Source of the DNA: Alloprevotella sp. oral taxon 473 str. F0040
GTDB lineage: Bacteria > Bacteroidota > Bacteroidia > Bacteroidales > Bacteroidaceae
Reading direction: 5' to 3'
DNA: 45,182 nt
NCBI RefSeq assembly: GCF_000318095.2
Contig: NZ_KB290716.1
Location: forward strand, 280,549-325,730
Below, in pieces: positions 18,091-24,823 of this stretch (positions are counted from its first letter, which is position 1; every line of letters starts with the position of its first letter). A program made the translations under genes and the position numbers. A model generated the notes under the pieces. The model saw only the letters and a list, made by a program, of their open reading frames with translations. It made no database searches and was not told where the DNA came from.

Positions 18091-18140
18091 ACACAAGGCT
18101 CCGTAACCTCATCGTTGCGGAGCCTTGTGTATCTTCTCCC
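18091..18140 (+). terminator. Intrinsic terminator downstream of dprA
   Basis: ACACAAGGCTCCG (18091-18103) and CGGAGCCTTGTGT (18118-18130) form a perfect 13-bp stem, followed by the T-rich ATCTTCTCCCTTTTCC. It lies 171 bp after dprA with no gene between. Nothing is recognised in 18141-18239. Confidence 0.75.
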
Positions 18141-18239
18141 TTTTCCCTAAATCTGCTCTACCGCGCATAAGCTACTTTTCGCTCCTGTCTAGAATTTCTA
18201 AGTCCCCTTCCTTTTGTCCTGCAAAATCCCTAGTCAGTT

Positions 18240-18440
18240 TTAATCCCAATCGGTCATTAGATACTGAACGGATTTTATTTGGTTATTGAGCAGATGGTTG
18301 ATTGTGAGTTTGAAGGCGTAGCGGGCTACGTCGAAAACAAACGAGCAACAAGATGCCAACAAGATAATGAAAAATGGCAGGAAGCGATCTTTTCAATTTC
18401 GACTAGCACTATTGCGGTCTAACGACCGATTGGGGTTTAA
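18240..18440 (+). mobile_element. MITE-like element B (201 bp)
   Basis: Terminal inverted repeats are TTAATCCCAATCGGTCATTA at 18240 and, inverted, TTAAACCCCAATCGGTCGTT at 18440. The inside includes GTAGCGGGCTACG (also in the copy at 44960) and AATGGCAGGAAG. It has no ORF. It directly abuts the core repeat at 18442. Two full and two partial copies occur in the window, so it is a dispersed non-autonomous family. Confidence 0.75.
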
Positions 18441-18441
18441 G

Positions 18442-18497
18442 CCCTACGCGCGCGTACGTAACAGGGATTTCCATTTTTTTGCTTTCACAACCTTCAC
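18442..18497 (-). repeat. Core repeat with alternating-CG tail, locus 2 left copy (class A, shortened)
   Basis: The invariant 22-bp core is at 18476-18497 on the minus strand, followed by GGAAATCCCTGTTACGTACG and a CGCGCG tail. The tail resembles class A but lacks the middle part. Inverted partner: 18665-18728. Confidence 0.8.
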
Positions 18498-18606
18498 AGT
18501 ACCGCACAAAAACTACCTCGAAAAGCGCTATTTCTAGCGTGTCTTCTTTCCTCCGAAAATCAGGTTTTTTCCTTCCCTTCCAGCACTCAAATACCACACT
18601 TTCACG

Positions 18607-18623
18607 AACATTGTTCCTATTAC
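18607..18623 (+). repeat. Spacer motif between the paired core repeats, locus 2
   Basis: AACATTGTTCCTATTAC matches AACACCGTTCCTAATAC at 34861-34877 and, inverted, 44506-44522. In all three it lies between the two core repeats and keeps orientation relative to the class A and B copies. The 167-bp spacer also holds a small hairpin CGCTA/TAGCG near 18525. Confidence 0.6.
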
Positions 18624-18664
18624 CCTCATAAACTCCTCACTTACTGCCTCTTATTCTCAATTTT

Positions 18665-18728
18665 GTGAAGGTTGTGAAAGCAAAAAGTGCCAAATTTCAG
18701 GATGTGCGCGTGCGCGCACGCGCGAGAG
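18665..18728 (+). repeat. Core repeat with alternating-CG tail, locus 2 right copy (class B)
   Basis: The invariant 22-bp core is at 18665-18686, followed by GTGCCAAATTTCAGGA and a long alternating purine-pyrimidine tract (GTGCGCGTGCGCGCACGCGC) of the kind that can adopt Z-DNA. Confidence 0.85.
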
Positions 18729-18879
18729 CCCCATTTTTAACCCTCATTTTGTTGTGAATTTCTCTCCTCGATTCCTTCTCCACTTTCCCTCCCATTTGAG
18801 AGCAAAAAATCACAGTTTCCACCTCAAAATACTCCAAATATTTCCTCGTAAATTATTCGATTACCCCAAAAGTTCATTA

Positions 18880-19047
18880 TCATCCACCAAAAACTTTGCT
18901 CTCATCAAGCAAAAATACTCTCCCATCAAGCAAAATATTTTCTCCCACAAAACACAAAAAACGTCGGAGATAATTCAAAAAATCTCCAACGTTTTTCAAA
19001 AAAAGTCCGACGTTTTTTCGAGATTCTCCCACGTTATTAGAGCATTC
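18880..19047. repeat. 21-bp phased array, locus 2
   Basis: Hexamers at 18943 (TCCCAC), 18964 (TCGGAG), 18985 (TCCAAC), 19006 (TCCGAC) and 19027 (TCCCAC) are exactly 21 bp apart. Earlier units at 18880, 18901 and 18922 are recognisable by the repeated ATCAAGCAAAA block (18904 and 18925). In one plus-strand frame it reads as heptads such as SEIIQKI and SDVFSRF, inside a 100-codon ORF (18754-19056) that I do not accept as a proven gene. Confidence 0.75.
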
Positions 19048-19090
19048 TCAAAATAAAACTAGACGAAATATGCGTATTAATACTATCGCA

Positions 19091-20293
19091 TTATAAAGTT
19101 AAGCACAAAACAACAGATATACAAGTTGACAAAACCACAGCAATAGAAGTCACATAAATCAAAGTTCTACGCGCTGTCTTCTTTTGTAATTCAATCAAAC
19201 TATCAAATCGTTCTTGTTGAGCATTAAGTTGTTTGCTAAAATCTTCAGTAGCATCAGAAACTACGCTTTCAAGATTTTCCCTTGCCTCTGCGCTTATTTC
19301 AAGAAGTTTATTCTTGGACTTAGCAAACTCACACTCATTATTTTTAGCAATCGACGTAAGACTTTGAGACACATGATTTGACTTTTCATCCAATCTATTC
19401 TCATGCGTTGTAATGCTATCTTGTAAACACTTGCATTTTGAATCATAATCAGAAACAATTTGCTGTTCTTTTGCAATGGCTTGCGCCAATATCTGCTCAC
19501 ACTTTTGAGTTGAACTGCTTAATTCGTCCTTTGCATGATTGATATTTCGACGCATTTCCTCGCGTAGTTCTTCCCCTTTCCGTTGATTTTCTTGAAGACA
19601 ACGACTAATCTCTTTGCTCTTCTCCTCAAACTCTTGAACAAGTTCAGCTTTGAGCTTCTCTGTTTCTTTAAGAAGTTCCTTCTTTCCTTCTATAAAAAAA
19701 CGATTTTGTTCATTCTCAAGGCTGTCAATTCTTGCTTGAATCTTTTCTACAATATCATCAACACGAGCGTTAATCTTACCTTGCAGCATTCTCAGACGAT
19801 CTCGAAGAGTATAAGTACGATTCTTTAAGCCTTCTAGCATCTCCACAAAATGCTTATCTTTAATACCACTTTTCTGGATTAGGTTATCAAAAAAGTATCG
19901 TATTTCAACATCATTCGTTTCTAAATCATCGAACTTACCATAAATATCAGACTCTATCTTGACAATCATGACAATGAATTCAAGGATTTTGCTTATATGA
20001 TCATTAACACCAATAAGAGCTTCGCCACAAACTTTAAAACCCTCTGATAGATCCTTATACGTTGTTTTAAATCCTTCCTCGATACTACTTTTATCGATAG
20101 TAAGATACCAGTTACGACGTATTTCAATAGATGATGTATCTTTGAGTTTTTCTAGTTTTTTCGCTAGTTCGTCCTCGCCATTTTTAACAGACTGAATCAC
20201 TGTGCTTAATCTATTCTCTATCTGAGAAACAGACAAGTCTTCAGACTGATTCAAGAGAGGATAATTTCTTTCTTGCAATGTACCTTTATCCAT
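19091..20293 (-). CDS. Tail-anchored coiled-coil protein, partner of the nuclease gene
   Basis: A 400-aa protein not assigned to a named family. Its N-terminal 150 residues are mixed alpha-helical, with a hydrophobic helix at about 100-113. A long charged coiled coil runs from about 155 to 370 (many E/K/Q, few prolines). One C-terminal membrane segment at about 379-398 ends the protein, so the rod should face the cytoplasm from the inner membrane. It starts 2 bp after the stop of the 602-aa gene, which implies translational coupling and a joint role. Sampled GC is about 35%, far below neighbouring genes at about 50%, a sign of transfer. It might sense or scaffold for the upstream nuclease-membrane protein; this is inference. 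Confidence 0.8.
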   Translation of the reverse strand: MDKGTLQERNYPLLNQSEDLSVSQIENRLSTVIQSVKNGEDELAKKLEKLKDTSSIEIRRNWYLTIDKSSIEEGFKTTYKDLSEGFKVCGEALIGVNDHISKILEFIVMIVKIESDIYGKFDDLETNDVEIRYFFDNLIQKSGIKDKHFVEMLEGLKNRTYTLRDRLRMLQGKINARVDDIVEKIQARIDSLENEQNRFFIEGKKELLKETEKLKAELVQEFEEKSKEISRCLQENQRKGEELREEMRRNINHAKDELSSSTQKCEQILAQAIAKEQQIVSDYDSKCKCLQDSITTHENRLDEKSNHVSQSLTSIAKNNECEFAKSKNKLLEISAEARENLESVVSDATEDFSKQLNAQQERFDSLIELQKKTARRTLIYVTSIAVVLSTCISVVLCLTL

Positions 20294-20295
20294 AA

Positions 20296-22104
20296 TTAGA
20301 AATCTTCATCATTTACAGAATCATTCTTTAGTTTCTCAAGATTAGCAATGAAATCATCTTGCTGAACTAGAGCTCTTTTGACTTTCTTATTAACAACATT
20401 GACTTCACTTTGTTTCTGCACGAAACTTTCATGAGCTATTTTCATTGTTCCAAACTCAACAGCAACCTGCTCATAGGTAGCTTTCATTTTCATATTTACC
20501 TCAAGCGAAGAGAGGGTAATCTTTGCAGACTGAATATGAATCAGCTTAGATTGTTGCTGAATTATACGAGTAGATACGCTTGGACTGAAAAATTGAGTTT
20601 TGAACCTATCAAACAAAAGCAGAACCAAACCAGAAGTAATACCAGCAAACAGCCCCGCAAAACATTCTGCAATATAAGAAGAGAATGGAATACCTAGGCT
20701 CGTGAGCCCTTTATCTATAAGTTCATTGAGACCGAAACCTAAAAGAGCGACAACACCTGCAGTAAGTACTTTTGTAGCTTCATAGAGACGCTCACCAAAA
20801 GACACAGATTTGTCAGATTTAAAGATAATCTTAAATGCAGACTTAATGGAACCCCACATTTTTCGGATAATGCGAAGCGTATTCTTGAATGTATTGAAGA
20901 CAAAATCATTCAACGCTGTGAAAATTTCTGCTATTACATTGCTCTTGAAACTTTCCCACGCTGATTTCAATGTCTGTTTTACTTTATCTTTTATGATTTG
21001 CCACGACTGCTTAAACGCTCTCTTAACACGAACAAAGAATTTATCGTCACTATCAGACGAGAATTCTTTGTACATCTCTGAGACAATTGTACCAACAACA
21101 TCTTTGAGCAAACCTACTAGTACACTCTTACCAACTGAAACCAATGTTGATTTTGCAGCACGCTTTGCACGAATCTTCGCTTCATGCTTTATATATGCAA
21201 TTTTCTCTTCTGAAATAAATTTATTCAGCTGAGCTTTTGTGGAATCACCATGTAGGTAGCTTGTCATCTCTGAACAATAACCTTTATGACGCGCACCATC
21301 ATGCACATCACGAGGTACAAGCATCATACCATCAGGTCCTTCATGAATGGTTAGATTATGGTCCTTGCGCCACTTTTGAGCTTCAGCTTTACTTTTGAAA
21401 CCATAGCGCGACATCAGCTCTGCATCAAATCTATCGAAATTTGTCTTACGCACAAAAGAAGCGGTTTTAGTTCTGTCGAGTTTATCTGGACATTGTGCAC
21501 GAAATTTTTCCTCCATCTCGCTTACACTATACATAGGAACTACAGGACCTACTTTATAGCTTCTCAAACCAGCAAGAGACTCTAGATTGGCTTGTTTGTT
21601 CGTCTTATAGTCTATTGTATTCCCATCTTTTGATAGTGCAGTAATACTCTTAGTGCGTTGCTCATAAGCCATGAGATCACGCTCTAAGGTCTCCTTTCCA
21701 CAATCAGACATTCCCTGTGTGTGTTGGTTTACATTCTTATCAAAAGGCGTGGTGCGAGCATCAGACATCTTTCTAGACTCTTTTGAAACATTAGGGTCTG
21801 CAGAAGGGTGTGATATATCTATATCAGTTTTATCCCACTTTGAGACATCTTGTGGATTGCGCAAGTTCTCATTCTCGACTGCTATGCCCGTCATGCCTTC
21901 TAAATAGTCTAAAGCACTCTTCTTAGCACTCTCAAGCACTTCTCTGAACAAGTCTTTTTGTCCTTGAGCTTCTTTTTCTAACTCTAGAATTTCTCGTAAA
22001 GCTTGCTCTTCTTCTGCTGACAACATCGTTTTAATGTCGTTCAAATCAGCCTCCGAATATTCCAACTCTATTTCAGGTTGGTAAATAAGTAAATCACTAT
22101 TCAT
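20296..22104 (-). CDS. Membrane protein with a WHH/HNH-like nuclease motif
   Basis: A 602-aa protein. Residues 251-276 read LTIHEGPDGM..LVPRDVHDGARHKGY, which lines up with the WHH branch of the HNH/endonuclease VII superfamily (T-W-H-H..DG..M.LVP.D.H....H.G). H254, H268 and H273 are the expected metal or catalytic positions; the usual W-H-H is I-H-E here. A polar N-terminus of about 200 residues precedes it. Basic amphipathic helices fill 300-430, then two hydrophobic segments (about 447-461 and 479-498) and a C-terminal helical tail. A central nuclease followed by a membrane region differs from polymorphic toxins, whose toxin is C-terminal, and no immunity gene is visible. AT-rich, beside tRNA-His, coupled to the coiled-coil gene. 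A defence or conflict role is inferred. Confidence 0.7.
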   Translation of the reverse strand: MNSDLLIYQPEIELEYSEADLNDIKTMLSAEEEQALREILELEKEAQGQKDLFREVLESAKKSALDYLEGMTGIAVENENLRNPQDVSKWDKTDIDISHPSADPNVSKESRKMSDARTTPFDKNVNQHTQGMSDCGKETLERDLMAYEQRTKSITALSKDGNTIDYKTNKQANLESLAGLRSYKVGPVVPMYSVSEMEEKFRAQCPDKLDRTKTASFVRKTNFDRFDAELMSRYGFKSKAEAQKWRKDHNLTIHEGPDGMMLVPRDVHDGARHKGYCSEMTSYLHGDSTKAQLNKFISEEKIAYIKHEAKIRAKRAAKSTLVSVGKSVLVGLLKDVVGTIVSEMYKEFSSDSDDKFFVRVKRAFKQSWQIIKDKVKQTLKSAWESFKSNVIAEIFTALNDFVFNTFKNTLRIIRKMWGSIKSAFKIIFKSDKSVSFGERLYEATKVLTAGVVALLGFGLNELIDKGLTSLGIPFSSYIAECFAGLFAGITSGLVLLLFDRFKTQFFSPSVSTRIIQQQSKLIHIQSAKITLSSLEVNMKMKATYEQVAVEFGTMKIAHESFVQKQSEVNVVNKKVKRALVQQDDFIANLEKLKNDSVNDEDF

Positions 22105-22171
22105 AAATAATCGAAATCAGATAAAGAAAACATGCGATAACACATGGGATGCTCTTTTTGCATTCCTACTG

Positions 22172-22179
22172 CAAATATA
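22172..22179 (-). promoter_or_regulatory. Candidate -7 element for the nuclease operon
   Basis: CAAATATA on the plus strand reads TATATTTG on the minus strand, a full TAnnTTTG match about 68 bp upstream of the ATG at 22104. The nearest TTTG (plus CAAA at 22206-22209) is 26 bp away rather than about 20, so the promoter is only partly consensus. Confidence 0.4.
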
Positions 22180-22336
22180 CCAAAAGAGCCAAGAATAGAC
22201 CTAAGCAAACTAAAAAAACTTATATTTCACACACAAAAGCAGGAAATAAGGATAACGCCTAAGGCTCATTATTATAAAGTACAGAATAATGCTCACGTAT
22301 TACTTTAAACAATACTAAAGATACAACCAGTACCAA

Positions 22337-22373
22337 ACAAAAAATCCCTCGCAACGGAATGTTGCAAGGGATT
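22337..22373 (-). terminator. Intrinsic terminator of tRNA-His
   Basis: AATCCCTCGCAAC (22343-22355) and GTTGCAAGGGATT (22361-22373) form a 13-bp stem with one wobble or mismatch and a 5-nt loop. On the minus strand it is followed by TTTTTTG. It separates the tRNA transcript from the nuclease operon. Confidence 0.88.
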
Positions 22374-22379
22374 TCCTTG

Positions 22380-22454
22380 GGTGACCGATGGGATTCGAAC
22401 CCACGACATTCAGAACCACAATCTGACGCTCTAACCAACTGAACTACGGTCACC
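22380..22454 (-). tRNA. tRNA-His (GTG)
   Basis: The minus strand folds into a full cloverleaf: G-1 at 22454, acceptor GTGACCG/CGGTCAC, D arm GTTCAGTTGGTTAGAGC, anticodon arm TCAGATTGTGGTTCTGA with anticodon GTG, T arm GTGGGTTCGAATCCCAT, discriminator C73 at 22380. G-1 paired with C73 is the tRNA-His identity element. CCA is not encoded, as usual in this phylum. A consensus promoter lies upstream and a terminator downstream. Its 3' end faces the AT-rich operon, a common island insertion geometry. Confidence 0.96.
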
Positions 22455-22482
22455 ATGTTGCCCTTTCATCTGAAAGGCGATG

Positions 22483-22514
22483 CAAAAGTACGGACTTTCT
22501 GCGAAACCTCCAAA
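22483..22514 (-). promoter_or_regulatory. Promoter of tRNA-His
   Basis: On the minus strand TTTG (plus CAAA at 22511-22514), a 20-bp gap, and TACTTTTG (plus 22483-22490) match the Bacteroidetes housekeeping promoter TTTG-N19/20-TAnnTTTG. The expected start site is about 20 bp upstream of the mature tRNA. Confidence 0.8.
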
Positions 22515-22601
22515 TCTTTTCGGGCTTTTTTTCGCTTTCAACGCTATTTTCCTACGTTTTGGGGCTTTTCCAACTCAAAACACCTTAGAAGTGGGCAAAG
22601 A

Positions 22602-23180
22602 CTAGTCGGAAACTTCGTCAGAAGCCGAAGTGTCTTGGTTGGTGTCGCGCTCGATGGATGGGTTGCCTTGAGCACTGAGGGGAAGTGTGAGTTTGTAGAT
22701 CAAACCGCCTTCGTCATCACCAGGGAGATTGAGTTGCGCACCGAAGTGAAAACCGCGCTCATCGACACTACTAAAGGCGATGCCACCAAGTATCAAGTTC
22801 TTAGAAGATGCTACTTCAGGTTGTCCGGCAAAGAGAGCTTTGGTGAAGACTCGCTTGGCAAGGGCTTCTCCATCGCGAGTGATGGTGATGGTGACTTGGT
22901 TGTCCAGGAAAGGATCTCCAAATCTGTCTTTCACCTGTGCAAGTGAATCGCCAGGAATGCGCTCCACAAGGATGTGATATTTGTGTCCACTCCACTCCGC
23001 ATCGGTGGGAATGGTCTGGTTGTCGTCATGTCCTGGACCTTGCTCTTGCGCTAAGGCAATCTGACCTGTATCGACTGACGAACCGTTGTTTTTTTTGTCG
23101 TTTTTCCCACCGCAGGCTGCCACTGTGAGGAGGAGTGCGAAGAGAGCTATCACAGAATATTTGTGTTGCATAGTCGTCAA
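22602..23180 (-). CDS. DUF4738 lipoprotein
   Basis: A 192-aa protein; Met4 (23171) is an equally good start. The signal peptide ends in a lipobox (LLTVAACGG, Cys at about 23). A low-complexity linker follows, then a beta-rich domain with WSGHKYHILVERIPGD, FLDNQVTITITRDG, VFTKALF and an IERDTNQDT end, the pattern of DUF4738, a Bacteroidales lipoprotein family of unknown function. It is probably anchored to a membrane facing the periplasm. It is divergent from the DUF4230 operon, about 100 bp away. Confidence 0.78.
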   Translation of the reverse strand: MTTMQHKYSVIALFALLLTVAACGGKNDKKNNGSSVDTGQIALAQEQGPGHDDNQTIPTDAEWSGHKYHILVERIPGDSLAQVKDRFGDPFLDNQVTITITRDGEALAKRVFTKALFAGQPEVASSKNLILGGIAFSSVDERGFHFGAQLNLPGDDEGGLIYKLTLPLSAQGNPSIERDTNQDTSASDEVSD

Positions 23181-23250
23181 CTCATGTTTGATTTAACAGC
23201 GAAGATAGTAAATAAATCCAAGATGACAAGGCAGAACGAAAATAATTCGT

Positions 23251-23258
23251 TATTTTTG
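23251..23258 (+). promoter_or_regulatory. Candidate -7 element of the DUF4230 operon
   Basis: TATTTTTG matches TAnnTTTG, 23 bp before the ATG at 23282. No TTTG is found at the -33 position. Position and orientation fit a short-leader promoter. Confidence 0.45.
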
Positions 23259-23281
23259 CTCTTCATAGGTATAATACACGC

Positions 23282-23962
23282 ATGAAGAAATTATTCATAT
23301 TGGGACTGCTTGCCCTCATGATGGCTTGCCACTCTGCAAGTGCTCCCTCCGACTCCCCTGCTGACTCCTCAAAGACGGCACAAAAGGAGACTCCCATCGA
23401 CACGCTCGCTACGCTCGTGGCAAGAGTGCAACAACAAAGCAGGCTCTATGCTGCCGACTGCATGGTGCATAAGGTGGTGCTCTTCACCGATAAGAGTCAG
23501 ATAGATGGCGGTTTGGTCAAATTCAACAAAGTGGGTTACCGCAAAGTAGCCATTCCCATAGATGTGACCCTCAAGGGCTACATTGATTTTGCAGATTTCA
23601 CAGTCGACAACGTGTCGCGCGAAGGAGATTTGCTGGTGATTACGCTGCCTGATCCGAAGGTGATGCTCACCGCCTCAAAGATAGACCACAAGAAAGCCCG
23701 TCAATATGTGTCGCTCACGCGTTCCAACTTTTCCAGTGATGAAGTGACCCGACTCGCTCGCCAAGGGGTGGACAGCATCCGTCGCCACGCTGCGAGTTTT
23801 GGAATTGTGGAATTGGCACGCACCTCGGCAGCACACACACTGGTGCCTATCGCCACCCGACTGGGATATGCAGAAAACAATGTAGTAGTGCGTTTCCGCA
23901 AAGATTTCAACGAATCTGATTGGAAGAAGATTGTTAAACCGCTCAATAGTGACCGCTCATGA
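23282..23962 (+). CDS. DUF4230 lipoprotein
   Basis: A 226-aa protein with a lipoprotein signal (LLALMMACHS, Cys at about 16). The body fits DUF4230: an opening that asks for a charged 'CMVHKVVLFTDKSQ', 'RKVAIPIDVTLKGYIDFADF', 'LVITLPDPKVMLTASKIDHKKA', and a helical C-terminal region ending in 'NNVVVRFRKDF'. The function is unknown. It overlaps the next gene by 4 bp (ATGA), so the two DUF4230 proteins are made together and may form a hetero-complex. Confidence 0.8.
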   Translation: MKKLFILGLLALMMACHSASAPSDSPADSSKTAQKETPIDTLATLVARVQQQSRLYAADCMVHKVVLFTDKSQIDGGLVKFNKVGYRKVAIPIDVTLKGYIDFADFTVDNVSREGDLLVITLPDPKVMLTASKIDHKKARQYVSLTRSNFSSDEVTRLARQGVDSIRRHAASFGIVELARTSAAHTLVPIATRLGYAENNVVVRFRKDFNESDWKKIVKPLNSDRS

Positions 23963-24816
23963 ACGAGAATTTGACCACAAATCCCGAAGAACTGCAAAGT
24001 ACGTTCTCGGACCCTCAAGCGGAAACAACGGAAAAGGCGGAACAGACCGCTCAACCCTCGGAAGTGGCAGACAAGAATGCGGAAGAAGGAGAGAACATCC
24101 CAGCTAAAATTGCCTCCCCTGCGGTAGTCACTGCCACTCCTCCCTCTCCTCCACTGCCTCCCGATGGAAAATCGAAACGCGGATGCTGGAGCATCTTGTG
24201 GTGGTGTCTTAAAGCGATGGTGCGTCACTGGCGCATCACCTTCTTCGTTCTCCTAGTCGCCTTGATTGGCTATGGAGCGATGGTGGCTTATCGCACACTC
24301 ACCAACTCGAACGATGCTGTGGAGAAGCCCATCGAGCAATCTCCCGAAGAAATCGTGCGCCTACAAGCCATCGGTCAGTGGGAGTTTCTCTCTGTAGAAT
24401 CGGAAGAACTGGTGGAACGTCACTATTCGGGACTGATGAGCGAGCGCGATTTGGTGTGCATCTACCGCGGTACGCTTCGCATTGGTGTCGATATGCGCAA
24501 ACTTCCTACGGACTGGGTGGAAATGCAAGGGCGCAATGCGATTTTACCCCTCCCACAACCATCTTTATTAGACGAAGATTTCCTGGACGAGAGTCGCACG
24601 ACAGTTTTCTTTGAACAAGGTGTCTTCCGCCCCGAGGAGCGCGATGCAATGCGCACAGAGGCAAAGGATAAAATGAAAAAACGCGCTATTACTGCAGAAA
24701 ATCTGAGTATAGCGCGCAGAAATGCGGAAGCTCAATTCCAAAAACTCTTCCTCGCTATGGGATATGAGGATGTAGTGGTGGAATTTGAGTCTTCAACTCC
24801 AACAGAAACAAACTAA
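23959..24816 (+). CDS. Second DUF4230 protein, membrane-anchored
   Basis: A 285-aa protein. A cytoplasmic, acidic, low-complexity N-terminus of about 85 residues precedes one membrane segment (about 92-114, ITFFVLLVALIGYGAMVAY). The periplasmic part follows the DUF4230 pattern (GQWEFLSVESEELVERHY, IYRGTLRIGVDMRKL, 'NAILPLPQPSLLDEDFLDES', and a helical tail ending DVVVEFE). It is a paralogue of the preceding gene and translationally coupled to it. The clostripain-like gene starts 7 bp after its stop. Confidence 0.78.
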   Translation: MNENLTTNPEELQSTFSDPQAETTEKAEQTAQPSEVADKNAEEGENIPAKIASPAVVTATPPSPPLPPDGKSKRGCWSILWWCLKAMVRHWRITFFVLLVALIGYGAMVAYRTLTNSNDAVEKPIEQSPEEIVRLQAIGQWEFLSVESEELVERHYSGLMSERDLVCIYRGTLRIGVDMRKLPTDWVEMQGRNAILPLPQPSLLDEDFLDESRTTVFFEQGVFRPEERDAMRTEAKDKMKKRAITAENLSIARRNAEAQFQKLFLAMGYEDVVVEFESSTPTETN

Positions 24817-24823
24817 ACAAAAT

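Noticed and set aside
18754-19056. A 100-codon plus-strand ORF containing the locus 2 heptads
   Set aside because: The periodic DNA array creates it; the upstream half has no protein-like features, and related arrays in loci 1 and 3 contain stop codons in the same frame. Not excluded, but not supported as a gene.
22370-22400. Integrase att duplication of the tRNA-His 3' end
   Set aside because: No second copy of the T-arm/acceptor sequence was found at the far side of the AT-rich operon (18000-19090).
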